The position numbers were made by a program, and so were the translations under genes. 64,000 nucleotides of DNA from Enoplosus armatus (taxonomy: Eukaryota > Chordata > Actinopteri > Centrarchiformes > Enoplosidae): positions 16,151,501 to 16,215,500 of the forward strand of contig NC_092191.1 of NCBI RefSeq assembly GCF_043641665.1, in the 5' to 3' direction. This document shows, piece after piece, positions 14,531-28,231 of the stretch. The notes under the pieces are model-generated. The model was not told where the DNA came from. It was given only the letters and a program-made list of their open reading frames with translations, and made no database searches. Positions within the stretch are counted from its first letter, which is position 1. Each line of letters begins with the position of its first letter.

Positions 14531-16362
14531 AGTTTTACAGGGTGCTAAATACACTGATGTGGTGTGGACAGAAATCAAGCTGTAACAAGCACACACTGTT
14601 TCTTTAAAATGAATTAATGAATGGCGCTATATTTGCTGCCTGCTGGAGCATATTTTCTTGTTACCCTGAAAATGGGAAAAAGGACATGCAAATGTCAACA
14701 AATGCAATGGTTATTAATTGTAGTGAAGAAAATAAACTGAGAGGTACATTTGGATGTGAGGTGTGTTTGTCACGGAGATGTGGATGTGTGTGTATAATGT
14801 AGTGTATGGTGTTGTGCCAAGCAAAAGCAAAATGGGTTGCAGGCGCTGGCAGGGAATAGAGAGAGAGAACTGCTGGAAGCTGGGACTTTTATATTGTATG
14901 GAGCACTGAGCCCAGGTGCTCCAGATCTGGCTGGCCACTGCAATCAGGCTCCTCTGGAGTGACCAACGCTGCTCTCTCACACACACAAGCAGGCTAGCCA
15001 GCGGCCATCACACAAGTGAAAAGAGTTTTGAGTAAGGACAGGTTTCAAACCGACACTATAATTAGAATATCACAGTGGCAAGGAAAAATGACTCATTAAT
15101 CCATTCATGTCTTGTACTTAATGACTGTCTTCTCTGCACTCATGTTGTGCTATTTGGATGCTTCTAATAATGTGTGTTACGAGCAGACAGAATGTGATAT
15201 GAGAGCTACACACACAAACTGCCTCCTGCACCTTCTCTCCTGCCACACTCTCAATCTCAAATGAGCTGCAATAACAGCTACCAAAAATTAATATGGATAC
15301 AGCAGACAGTAAACACTTGATAAGGCAGGCACACAAATAAAAACGTAAAAGATGCACACACGCGTACATGCACCAGGGAAGATACAGATCACACAATGAA
15401 CTCTCATATTCAGGTAACACAGCAACTATATTGGACTGTGAACACTGGAGAGGTTTCAGAGGTTCCAGGTTTCTGTTCCCTAGACTGCATTATTAGATCA
15501 TGAGCAGGAAAATCAATTACTTTTCTCTTCATTACAAGATTAGCTTTCATATAAAAATATGAAAGTATCAAATTAAACTTTTAAAATATCGTAAGAGGCC
15601 TCCTAACATTTCTATGATGTGAGTGCCGTAGGTTTGCGTTGTTCAATATTGCTATAAACAGTCTCCCATCAACAGGTAGGTCAGCATACATCGTTTTTCA
15701 CCGGTGCGGAAGCTGAAAACGGGGCTGTCGCTTCACATGGCGTAATGTAACCGAAAAGGCATATGCTTTCATGTGAGAAAAATACATTGAAATCGAGCCA
15801 GTGTTTCAAAGCTGGAACATATAGCATGGCGAGTGTCTCATTATCCTTTTGACAGGCAGAACATTCTCAATATGAAACAGTGGGAAAAAGATGCACTTGT
15901 CAAAGTAATCATCACATTTGGGATTGACACAACTGCTTGATTTGGCACGGGGCGGTTATTACTTGCCAATCACACTTGGCTGCTTGGTGGGTTTTGTTCA
16001 TTCAGTGCACTGCACAATCTTGCCTTTCGAAACCAATGATGTGAGCTCCACTGCCAGCAAGAATACATTTTAGGTCTTTTAGGGAAAACATAATCATTTT
16101 CATGACATCATGTTTATACATTGAATTTGCTATAGATTGTAAAACTGACAAATTCAATCCACAACTTTTGCCACTAGAGGAACCTGGGTTGATGAGATAA
16201 ATTCATTGTCATTACCAGACACAGGAGAGGAACAAAAACACACTTAACACTATGGAGCTGTGGGTTGATAAATAGGGACACCTCTAGAAACACCTAGAAG
16301 ATCACTGACAGAGTGTTTAAATGAACACTACTTAACATGGAAGTGGGCAAGAAAAATAGATC

Positions 16363-16625
16363 ATTTGCATAAAAAAGTGATCACATTAACATTTGCATTA
16401 ATTTACATTAAGTCTTAATCAGTGTTATGATTGTTTGATCCCTAGACAATAAGGTAAATGGGCTTTGAGTGCACATGTGTTTATGGATGTCTTATTGGTT
16501 TTTGTTTGCAACAAAAATTAAAAAGTGATGCATCCTCACATAGTAAGACTTGATATGCATATAGCACAATGTGCCCTCTGACTTTCCCTGATTTGCATGT
16601 AGATAGCTTTAATTATGAATAAAAG
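16363..16625. promoter_or_regulatory. POU-octamer and homeodomain-motif cluster (candidate enhancer)
   Basis: Three exact ATTTGCAT octamers (16363-16370, 16391-16398, 16591-16598) and one ATATGCAT variant (16553-16560) fall within 236 bp, together with TTAATTTACATTAA-like and TTTAATTATGAATA words. Single octamers also occur elsewhere in the window (for example near 13064, 13158, 23323, 25507 and 51909), so individual sites mean little. The clustering is the only evidence. Confidence 0.3.
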
Positions 16626-19600
16626 TCAAGTTACTCGATTGGATGGGATAGTGGAGAATCGATTGGGAAGCGTGGATAATGACAGAAGGCACAGCACCAC
16701 GTCTTATCACAACTGGAAAACCATATCAATCTCAATATGTGGCACAGCAAATAACTGCTCCATTGCACCACATGCTGGAACACTGTACGCACGATTATTT
16801 TTAAACATTTGTAGCAATTTAATGGCCTTGTCGAATGCAGACAATCAGAGATAATTTTTGAATCCGAATTGTGGAAGATCACACAAAGACAAACGATGTA
16901 TTGCTATAAAATCAGTTAATGAACAGTATCTGATTATTTGGTTTCCACCCACTCAGACAGAATCAATCTGAAAATCCAGTGAAAAAGCCAAAGGGGCTAA
17001 GGGTGACTCTACAGAACATATTATCACTTATATAAAATTGGAGTTTAGAGACTTTAACACAGTTGATGGGCCAGAGAAAATACATGGAAGTAAATTACAA
17101 TGTTTCTTGACAGCCTTGAACAGAATTTTTGTCATCATCTACTTATTATTTGAAAATGTATGGAACAAGGGTCAGACTACTTCCTTTTAGTGTACTTTAG
17201 TTTGTGGTCACACCAGAAGTAAGCACACATACAATTAAAGGCATCTTTAGTAGAAGAGTTGCCATAAATTAATATGTTAGATTGTGCACACATGCATATA
17301 CACACTCAGTTATTAAAATAGCTGCTGAGCGTTCATGAGGTGAAAACACTTGCTTTGAGTCATCATACAGACTGCTTTATCTTTTCCTGTGTGACCTGAA
17401 TAAAACACAGCCTTTATTTTCATAAAACACCTCCTTAATTATTGAGCCCTAAAACCAAAAAGGAGAGCAGCGGTGTGTCCTCGCTCGTACTGGCAAGACA
17501 GTGTGCATCATCTAAAGCCTTTTGAAGTTTGCTATATCTATTGCAATCAGAGGTGGGAATCAAAGTTGAAATGCACATCCAAACCACAACATGCAACAAA
17601 GAAAACTCACACACAGGCTGTCTGCGGAGACAAGAGCTGCATGAATAAAACAAAGAACGTATTTAGCTGTTTACTGCAGGCGGTAAGGCTGAAGTGTGTG
17701 GCCAACAACAGAAGCACAGAGCTCCAGTTCAGAACAGGAGATCAGACCATGCACAGAGGTCTGAATGCTGGAAATGACTAGTACGGTAAAGAGACACAGG
17801 GTGAAGTCTGAATGTCAGTACTTGTAATCCCATAAACACATTTGTATACATCATCAACATTTACAGTACAGGACTCTTTTTTTCTTCATGAAGTATTATA
17901 AACACTTTCACCTGCCTGTCAAACAGTAACAGCAGCCACTCCTTTCCATTTCTATTATTTGAGTCTGTTCTGTACATATCTACAGTATATGACGTACTAT
18001 TGACAAACTATTGTTATACAGTCAGGGGAGATGTTTCTCTTCTGAGCTACTGTCTTGCAGTCATGTCTTTTTGACTCAGACAGATGATTCACCAATGCCT
18101 CTCTAGCACTTACAATCTTCCAGTAACAACACTGTAATGATGCAAACAGCTTGACATAGACGACTCTGAGGCCATGCCTCTGCTCGCAGGCAGAGAAACT
18201 CTACAGACTTTTCTCAGCACAGTATTTGCTTTTCTGTCCTGTTTTCTGCAGGCTTTTTGACCTCTCAAAAGCCACATTGGCCATTTTGTGAGCAATTTCT
18301 CTCCGCGTCTAACCGGGCCGTAGCATCAACACGAGGGCCTGATTGTTGTTTGATTGTTTCCAGCCCACTTCATAAGCGTATGGTGAGCCTGCCAGTCCTG
18401 GTGGGCTGAAACAGGACATAATGGGTTCATTAAAAATGGCCAGGACTGCTGGCATTAGGAGGAATGATTAGTGAGATAAGCAGGGGATATGAGCTTAATG
18501 GAACAAGAGGTGGCTCACCAAGATTAAAAGCCTTTTCCACATCACTGCCATTTTCCCTCCAATTCAGCAATTCACTTAATTGAAATTCTTTCAATTTTCT
18601 TTTTAATTTTCTCCTCAAACCCCTCTTGGAATTGCAACCCCAAGATGAATGGTACACCGAGGTATGACTGTGAGACAAATTCAGTGGGTGTCATCTCAGA
18701 GCTCTTCTGTGACTACAACGCAGTTTTAACAAATCCAGTGTTTTGTATGAAATATTAGACTTCAATCCCCTTATCAGCCAATACTGACTGTACCTACAAA
18801 CATAAAATCATACCTTGTGACAGTAACATACTCGGACGCAGCAAAAAATTGCAATGTTACTGATACTGTTTCTCTCTTTGCTGTAAATTCAACATTAGAA
18901 GAAAACTAAAATTAAAATCAAAGTCAAATTAGAGGCTGATCCATACAGCCATTACTAAATTCAAGGGCAGAGATTGAAACATTAGTCCCCACTAGTTACA
19001 GGCTCATAATAACCCATAAAATCCCTACATCAAACGTGTCAAGAACCTGCTAAGAGCCAGATTTCATGGCGGCAGAAACATGGAAATCGGAGGTTGGCTG
19101 CTGCCAGTCAAACATGAGTGTGAGGGCTTTGTAGTGTGATACCCTGTCAAGAGCTGTGCAGTCTCTGTGGTTTGTAGCATGGGCCTTCAGAGAAGCTGCA
19201 CAGAGGATGTGAGACATAAATAAGTCTATTCTGTCAGAAGAAACCACAAAGCTGTCAGATGACGCAGCCCTCTCAGGCCTACAATACGAGGCTCAGCATG
19301 CACCCAGAAAAAAACAATTTGTTTGCATGACTCAAATTGACGCTATGCTAGCTTGAACCAATTTAGAATCGACTCCTATTGCAAATGGAGACTGATGAAT
19401 GCCATGTAATGTAATACAGAAGCATCCTGCTGTGCTGTGCATAAACAACCATAGGCACACAAACATGCACATCCATACGCACTTACTGTACGTGCAGGTA
19501 CAGGCCATACTTAAACCTACCCTTGAAAGACAACTTTGTTTGCTCCATTAAGCAATCATCTCCCTGCTGAAGCCAGACCACGAGCTGCCACTGAGCACTC

Positions 19601-22600
19601 TGTCAGCAGCATGCTTAGAGAATAGGATGTCTGCAGTCTCAGTGATGATGTGACAGGCTCAACTTGGTTATGGTCCAACCCCTGGCTGGCTGATGAAGGG
19701 AGACAGTATGAATGGGGTCTTATCAGGTCATGTTGAGAGAGCTCAAATGGCAAAAAAGCTCAAAGCCTTCCAGAGATCTCTCTCAATCTGTCTGTCAGAC
19801 AAGGATGAAAAGTGCCTATGCTGAAGCTACCCAGTGCTCATACTTTAATATCATTCAGTTTGCCCTGACAGCGGCAGGCACAAAGTGGGTAATTATTTTG
19901 CATTGTAGTTTTTTAAACAAGGCTTGTGTAAATAGTTTCTCTACAGTCTGGAGCCAGAGTTACATAAACAGCGTGCTACAAAAACATCTGAGGATGCTAG
20001 ACGCAAAGAGGATGTGTCAGAGACAGGGAGAAGAACTCTTCTAAACACAGTGTTTGGAGAGTGAAGCCGGCTCAAGTGTACTCTGCGTGCTCTGAAGGTC
20101 ATGGCTCAGGCAGTCTGTCTGTCTTCATTACATCCCATCTTGTTTTATGATATACAGGACAGCATCTCAGACCAAGAGCTTGGCTGTAAGTGTGAGAGAG
20201 CCAAGCTGACAGCATATTTAATAATTGTTATGCTTTGAGCTACAGCACAGGCTGCATCCAACCTCCCTGCCAGAAGCCAGACTAAGCTAAACCTCCGACA
20301 GTATTTCACAAGTTTGCATTAAGAAGCCATTAGACTGGGGTGCTCACAGACAGCAGGTGTTGACAGGAATCTTCACTACACTTCAATAACAATATTTGAC
20401 ATGGCCATATGGCTGATTACACTTCTCTACATGGATATCAGTCACATTATAATGCAGCATTGATAACTACTGGTATTACTGTACCAGCTGGACAATAGGT
20501 TTTCACCGGCTGACTATGGGTGCTACAGCACAGGCACTTGTAATGAATTAATAATGTCAGTTCTCAGTATCAGTATGATTATCAGTATATCCAAGATTAC
20601 TCATTATCCCATTTGGCTCAGTGGAGTCCATTTATTTCAACCGCCTTTGTTCGTCATGATGAACCCACTTTATCTAAAGCTTGTTATTCCATGTCCGCAG
20701 TGCAGCACAATCCTGTCTCCTAACAGGCCAACAATTTACTGCAAAACAATGATCAATGATGAATATGTAATCCTCACCTCACTCCTTTGATTACTCTTAT
20801 CCTTCAGATTTTTCAAAACACTCTTTTAAGAAGCATTATTTATAGTTATGATCATAAATAAAAATAAAATCACAATGCACAATAGATGCAAAGTGTCTTC
20901 AGTAATTCTGATGGGACGTATGTAAATGAATACACATTCAAACATCATTAAAAGCTTCCCCAATGCAATTAATACAATGTATTTTCTTCAAAGGTTGCCA
21001 TTTTCACAAAGGTTGTGATTTCTCGTATTTAAAGTGCCTTTTTATTCTCTTTAACACATCTGAGGGGAATTCATCTCATTTACATTTTATTTTTTGTGAC
21101 ACTTCTTAAATTCATGAGACAGTTGGATAAAAATATGACTATGTGCCATCTTGCATTAACGGCCTCCCGTAATAAGGACAAGGCAATCGACATTAAACTT
21201 ACAACATGAACTTTCTGGGTTTTACGAGTAAGGACAAACATCTGACAGAAAAGTGAATGTGAATGGCACGAAAGTGCTTAAAACTCCCATAGCCAGACAG
21301 ACATGTGAGATAATCAATAGTTCCCGTTGGAGAACGAATGTCTGCAGTATAACCTCATTCTTTGAGAAAATCTTGTCTGCTCAGTTTGAGGTTTGCCCTC
21401 TTCAGATGAGAAAGCAGAATTACTGTGCATCAAAGGCAGAAATCTGTACCAGATTTGCCAGAATACTTTGGCTCTGTATTCTTCAGATTAGATTTTATGT
21501 CCATCAAAGCTTTCATGAAAAACTCTATCTGTGGTGTTCACATTACAGAGTGAGAGTGCTTTTTATCCCATAACTGTGAACAAATCTAATCCAATGAATT
21601 CATGAAGGAGTACATTTTCATTTCAGCACTCAGGAGAGACTGTTAACAGTGATTAAAAAACAGGCACACATCCCGTTGATTTGTTCCACTTGAAGAAACA
21701 AGCTGGTACTGGACATTGGATTTAAAGATCTTCTAAGATTAGTAAAGGAATTGGTAGAAAGTTGAGGGGGTATCAAAAATAGATATTTCTTTTGCCTTTA
21801 TAGTGCAGTTTTTTCAAGCCTCAGCCTCTTATATGCATACAGTTTTCATACACTTTACTCAACCCTACTCCACTCCAGTCCACCTTTTGCTCTGCCAAGA
21901 AGAAGTCATAAAAGCAGGAGACAAGTAAAACTTCATAGCAACACTACTTTAGCTATGCTGGTTGAGCAGGGACAGACTCTGGTGTACTGTCAAAGTTCAG
22001 CACATAAATAGTAATTCAGTGCTCCAGGCGAGGAGAACACAGGAGTGTACTAGGGACCACTCTACAGGACGACAGCTTCTTAACAGCTTCCACTGAATAA
22101 AAAAGTAGGAAATACAAAGAATACAGAGTGATAGGAACAGCTGGGCGCATCAGATGCTCTCTTTAATATGTCTGGGATAAGGAGGAAGAAACCTTTGTCA
22201 GCCTATTAAATGACAAAGAGGACTTTAGACAGTGACAGATCAAGAACCTTGAGTCCTGCACTGCAGTCTGCCTGTAATGAGAAAGCAGGTGAGTGTATGG
22301 ATTTATGTGGGCCTGTTTATCGATTTAAAATTGAAATACAGTTTATTACCCTATTAAAATATTTCACACTGAAATATAGACTTAAAAATAAAATATGCAA
22401 CATAGGTACGGCTCACAGTTATTTAGAAAAAATGAGGGGAGCAGCTAAAATGCATTACTGACATAGCAATGCCCAAATTCGGTTAGGTTCACACTGATTA
22501 AGGTCCAGAGAGGGAAGCCCAGCAATATGGAATACACCAGTGCAAACAACTGAAATAAACAGCATTACGGAGGAGCAGAGAGGCAATATCAGAGATTGCC

Positions 22601-25144
22601 CTGAGAGAGTGTAATGGAAAAGGACTTGTTCTGTCACAGCCTCTCATGGTGATAGAATGCCACATGCTCCCTTCTGACAGTGTGATATTGGCTTGGCACA
22701 AGCTTGATGAATGTATCAGCCATAAGTCAGACAAACCCCTGCCCTTCCTGGAACAGCACCTTCTAAGATGTTTATGCCGGGGTATAGAGACAGACATTGT
22801 GTAATAGGAATGGGACCATTGTATGAAATAGGTTTATGGAAAGTGGGCAGGCCCAATTCCAATGCCAGCTATTATTTCAAATGGAATGTTATTGCTCTTT
22901 GAGGTTAGATGCATTGCTGCTTGGAAAATAAGACGGGCATTTGGCTGGGGTGACTTTGCAGCACCCCTTGAGAGAATGCACCGTAACTTTCTGGTGCTTG
23001 GTTGTGGCAGAGGGTGACGGGAAAGAAAGGAGGGGAGGATGGACAATGAGAGGATGAGGGGTGACCTTTCCCCGGGCAGGTGATGACCCATCCCAGACCA
23101 CCTGGCTTCCTGCCAGGGTCAAGCAATTAATGCTGCCCTCCTTTGATTACTTCAGACAGCCTGGGGATACAGCAGGCTAGCAGATAGCGTCCGGTCGGAG
23201 AACGTTGCACAAGGCAAAGAGGAGACAGCTCTGACGAAAGGTTCAAGCTGGGGTCACACTGTTAACACACACAGCCGTTATAAACATCAGAAAAAGTAAG
23301 CCGCTTTGCTTAATTATTTTTGCATTTGCATAGTAATGCGGCGTAAACACACTTGGTTGTCTCTAGGCCTTGTCACCCCTGCCTACAGCTTCACCACCCT
23401 GAGCTGATCTGTACAGTTAATATTACAATGCAGAGCGATGAAGGATCTAAAAAAGTTTTATGCAGCGGGTGATATGGTGACTTGGGCTGGAAGGATGGGG
23501 TTTTCTTTATTTCAATTACGTTTACGAAGAGCACATAAGTGAATAGTGAGTAAAGCATCTGCTATCCAAATTCTAGCCCTACAGCCTTCACACAGTGAGC
23601 GCCTCCTGTTCTATCCATCAACCTCCTCTACCACGTAGACCTGACCTCAGTGCCCAGACTTATCTCGGAAACCCTGTTGAGTTACAACATGTACCACTCC
23701 AACTGCGCTAGCCTTGCTGGCTATGTCCCACAGAGACAGACGCCCTTGTCAATCAGCCCTGTGAAGATCATTCGTCAGTAAAAGTAACAGGCAAACAATG
23801 ACAATGGCTTGCTAGGGTGGTAAGGCAAAGGCTGTGAGAGATAATCTTGCTTCTAACTGGCCATAATCACAACTGGTAATGACGTGCACTGGCCTACAGC
23901 TTTAAACATCTCTCTTCCTGCAGCTCAATAAAAAACTCTCTTCGAAAAGGCAAACTGCATGGGGGATTAGCTCTTCAGAACTCAGCATGACTTGAACTGA
24001 ACCACAGCTTCAACCTTTAACACATCTTTGAAGAGCATTTACACCCTTTTATGGTTCACTGAATCAATTGGGCATCACTGGAAATATGAGCATCTTCATC
24101 TCACCTTGAATAGCTTTCATATACAGCTGGTTTGTACGAAGACAAAGCCGCAGTTTAATAGCTTATGATTTAATTTAAAGTAGATTTATGAATGGAATTT
24201 CTAAGGAAAAGCAGGCTGCTAAGAGCACAGGCAAAATATTTGTGTGTCTGTAATTCTGGCCAATTTTTCAGATTCATGCAGAAATAAAACAACTTGATGG
24301 GGACATGTATGATATGACATATGCAAACACTGGAGGCTCTTTCACCCCTCTCACTTTGGTAACGCTTGCTTCTGAATACAACCTTGGAAAAAACAAAAAC
24401 GGCCTGATCAAGTAATTTATGCTTAGAAATAAAACATTGACTTTCAAATGCACCACCGCCTGGAGCCAGGCTTTGAGGCTGATTTGATCCCCCTTTGAGA
24501 TGGTGAGAGATACGGCCCATTCCCCCTAATCACATGCCAGAGACCGTGCAATCACACAGCAACAGCGAAAGTAATCACTGCGGTGGTCTCCACCCCTCCT
24601 CCCTGAACCGAACCTCAACCCTTCAACATCGGTTCCCATGCTCCCCATACAGAAACAGACGCACTGTAGCCTGTAGCACTGTCGGCCAATATTCACACTG
24701 TAAGCAAGTTTGTTGATGGGCTGGCTGATAATGACCAACTGTGAATATGAAAGAGGCTGCCACTGCATGAGTAGGGACCTCATGCAGCTGCAAATATTTG
24801 AACAGGATGCTCTGGCATATTGTTACTGCTTATTTTACTCTAGGTATTGCCCTTTTATTATATTAAAATACATTTGTTGCCCAAACAGTGGATGCAACCG
24901 ATCTTCAGCTTTATTTTTGAGATATTTCTTCCCGTTACTTTTCAAATGAAACTTGCAGAGAATTAGAATGCTGGGACTGTATTCAAGCTCTCATTTATTT
25001 TGCAGGTGCCAGGCAGAGCGTTTGCAGGTGGAAAATAATACACTGGTCTGGAGACAAGAAAGCATGGGAATCTGATGACTGTTGAAATTGAGCTGCAGCA
25101 AACTTTTAAACTAACAGGCTTGTTGACTACCCATCAACCACCTT
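16626..25144. other. Plain intron, no gene seen
   Basis: Open frames up to 110 codons occur on both strands without supporting splice sites, codon bias or family resemblance. Enhancer-like composition is present near 18300-18610 and 22850-23170. Confidence 0.55.
22850..23170. promoter_or_regulatory. Candidate conserved non-coding element
   Basis: A non-repetitive stretch of mixed composition, with GGGTGACCTTTCCCC (nuclear-receptor-like half site) and CAAGCAATTAATGCTGCC followed by CTTTGATTACTTCAG (TCF/LEF-like CTTTGA plus GATTA). The overlapping minus-strand frames of 73-85 codons look like chance. Confidence 0.22.
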
Positions 25145-25312
25145 GGACTTGGTTTGTGTTTTCTGTGTTTATTTCTCGTTTTGATGTTTGATCCCTTTGT
25201 TTGTTCTTATGCATTCTCTCTTTTTTCTCTCTCGGCCTCATACAGCACTTTGGTTAGCGGCTGCTGTTGAACGTGCTTCATAAACAGAAATTATTGATTG
25301 ATTGATTGATGT
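25145..25312 (+). mobile_element. 3' tail of an L2-type LINE or LINE-dependent SINE, ending in (ATTG)n
   Basis: The stretch CAGCACTTTGGTTAGCGGCT, then GCTGTTGAACGTGCTTCATA, then AACAGAAATTATTGATTGAT resembles the conserved 3' end of L2/Maui-type elements in fish, GCACTTTG...GTGCTATATAAATAAA followed by a short-period tail. The tail here is about four and a half ATTG units (25293-25310). No reverse-transcriptase frame precedes it, so this is either a severely 5'-truncated LINE or a SINE using that tail. The left limit is uncertain. Confidence 0.6.
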
Positions 25313-25756
25313 TGCTTACTGTGTGAATGCAAGGTAAATACCCGTGTCTTAACATAATTTTTATGTACTTGATCTGCAACCCAACTTTATATTATTTTTG
25401 AAGAGGTACTTAACTGTACATATTTACTTCACACACAACTGTGAACTTTTATTTTGCTGTACCCGTCAATAAGCAGTTCATTACGCTGGCAATGCTAACC
25501 AAGGTTATTTGCATGTCCCAGACTTTATGGCTTAATATCAGCACAAGTGGGTGACAGTGGAGTGGTCATAATATTTTTCATCCACTATCTGTTTCTGCAG
25601 GCCATAGATAGACTACATAATTAATGGCTGCAATGAGCGTTCTCGTGACACGGCAGAGTTTTTTTTGTGTGTGTGTTGTCTGAACTTGCAGCAGTCTTAA
25701 AATTAGCTTACTGGGTCATGTGCCGAACTTACAAGAGCATACACTAAACAGTCTGA

Positions 25757-25778
25757 ACACACACATACACACACACAA
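25757..25778. repeat. Imperfect (AC)n run
   Basis: An AC-rich tract interrupted once by ATAC. Confidence 0.8.
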
Positions 25779-27871
25779 CACCTCCAGAGTTAAGGTCTCC
25801 ATGCTTCAGCGTGGGGTACTGCAGTGTAAAATTGTGTTCAAATAGAGTGAATGAGCCAGTTGGAGTTTGATGAGTCTCCTGTCCTCTTCTGAACCAACAG
25901 CGCGACCCTCTCTTGCTTTATCACGGTGTGCCAGCCTACTGCTATCTGTGCTACACTAAATCAATTAGCATGTCATTAAGATAGCTTGTTCCAGCACAGT
26001 AAGCGTGGAGGTGGGACTACAGTATCTGCACAAACGGAGAGAGCTGAACTCAGAGGGCATCATATCTCAGTGTTCATGTGTTAGAGTGAAGTGGGCTGTG
26101 TTTATTGGTGGGCTCAGTGCATGTGTACAAGAGCACCTGGATATGGAGGAGATATCAGTCCCTAACAACCAAACACGGAGGTCTTTCTCACCACAAAAAA
26201 GCTGTTTTACTTGCCAATGTACGTGACATGTTCCAGCAATTTGTATTACCAATAAAGAGAGATGAATATTTCTTATGGTGTTTGTTACTTGTTAGTTGGC
26301 TCTGTAATCCTCAATAACAGCCATCGTGATTACATTCAAAGATTATTTTAGCACTCTACCTTGTTATCACAAACAGCTTTTAAATGATTTACTTATTTCT
26401 GAGAGAGAGATGTAATCAATCCTCAGAGTGGAGTTCTTTATTAATTCTTGTCATTCTAAGTAGGGACAGAGCATTAACAGAACATTCAATATTCATCCCC
26501 CTCAGAACAGAAGACCCAAAGTCACCTTACATCAGAGAATAAGGTGATCATTCTGCAATTACCAGGAGTAAAGCAACACCTTGGTCTTTGGACAAGATAG
26601 AGAGATGATAGGCTTAATCCCCTTTCGTGCAGAGAGGATTTCTCTCTGAAGGCAAGAGCTCAATCAAAGCCATTCAGATAAACACTGAAAATACTGTAGC
26701 ATTTGCTGCTTGTGATAAACTTTTCTTTATCTTTGACAGCAGGAGCGCTTAATCAAAACTGCTTTTCCCTCCGCAGATAACACAAAGTGCTAAAAGTTAA
26801 ACATTTAAGAAAAAACTTTCACCGGTGTCAAATCAGAAATTGGATCCATATCATCTTAAATCTATTTAAACACTGAAACTAGTAGTATTTAACTACACCA
26901 ACCTGAGGTCAGGGGAATCAAAGAGCACACATCATATTATCCAGAGTGAGCCAGATAATAAAATCCTCAGATCATAAAAGCCATAAAATCCCCATTCTAC
27001 TGCTTTGGGCCAAATGGCTGCCACTAATGTATTAGACTACATGGCATGCATTAGCACTGGTGCCAGAAAAGTAATTCTCTGACAGAGAAAACTAATAAGG
27101 CATTCACACACACTTTCTAAAGCATCTATAGTAAATCTGCAGAAGCTAAAGGGCGAACACAGCTCTTTCAGGTCAAACTGTGCATCTCCGTCCACACGAG
27201 ACAGTACAGTATGTGGATGCAGAGTCGAGTGTTTAGTCATGCTCTCAGCTCCTGACCAGGCCATATCTCCCCGATGCTCTCAGTCACAGCAAACGATTCA
27301 AAGGGGCTAGACACTGACTTCAAAAGATCAGTGCTGGCTTTGAACACCATGCCAGTTTGCGCAAACCATCAGTGGCACATCAGGATCCTCGAGGCATGCG
27401 CCGAGCAAATTTGTGCCTCTCTCAGCTGCAGATGCGACATTTGGCAAAGTCTTTTCATACCAGACAATAAAACGAAGGGGTAACGCAGCAACTGAGAGCT
27501 AAAGTACCGCCGCACTTAGTGTTAGCTTCTGTTCCAGCAGCTTTCGGTTCTCTGTGTTTTCTAATAGAGGGCTTCTTTCATCACTCTACACTGAACTTAC
27601 TGGGTTTTTCCGTCCATACTCTGATCTCAATGGGCATCTACCACTGTACAGGAGTGTAACATTTTGCACATTGTCATTTTAACTGAGATAAAGCCACAAT
27701 TTTTTAGTTAGCTCTTTTTCATTACTATTTCTATTTAACTTTTTTGGCATAACAGAGGAAGGCAAGAGTAAATAAATACATGTATAGAAAAAAAACTATA
27801 TAAATAAATTAAAGGAAGGAAGAAGCTTCTTGTCATAAATAGACTGAATAGCAGTCACAGTTACATGACCA

Positions 27872-28135
27872 ATCAATCAATTGACAACTATTTTGATAAT
27901 AAATTAATCAGTCAATTTGCCAAAAATTCACCCTTTCCTGCTTCTCAAATGTGAATTTTTGCTGTTTTTTTTGTCTTCTATATTCAAAATTAATATATTT
28001 GGCTTTGTGATGGGCATTTTCTATTTTACTATTTATTTATTTTTTTTACTTATCTTTCATTTTATGGAACAAACGATTAATCAAGAAAATAATTCACAGA
28101 TGAATTGATGATGAAAATAATCCTTAGTTGCAGCC
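27872..28135 (-). mobile_element. Teleost dispersed repeat (short non-autonomous element), diverged copy
   Basis: The right end reads GATGAAAATAATCCTTAGTTG followed by CAGCC, and the interior has AACGATTAATCAAGAAAATA, GTGATGGGCATTTTCTATTT and CTTCTCAAATGTGAATTTTT. Together, in this order, these match a dispersed repeat I remember from many teleost genomes, whose forward form starts GGGCTGCAACTAACGATTAT. On that basis the copy lies in reverse orientation here. It encodes nothing. The end GGGCTGCAACTAA is hAT-like, but I could not verify a family name, target duplications or the exact left boundary. Confidence 0.7.
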
Positions 28136-28231
28136 TTATGAGTCCCACAGTTTTGCCAAGGACATACACTAGGTACAATGGTTTTTATAGATAATTTTAC
28201 CAGGTACATCCCTCAGACTGAAACTCAGTCT

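Larger units (their letters stand above)
8313..16362. other. Plain intron, no gene seen
   Basis: Apart from the short AC run, the G10 tract and two enhancer-like stretches listed separately, I see no exon, RNA gene or mobile element. An especially AT-rich, featureless block covers roughly 10840-11230. Confidence 0.55.

Noticed and set aside
22205..22295. Exon-like frame ending in a CAGGTGAGTG donor on the plus strand
   Set aside because: No matching acceptor with a pyrimidine tract, and no family resemblance. Consensus donors of this quality occur by chance in long introns.
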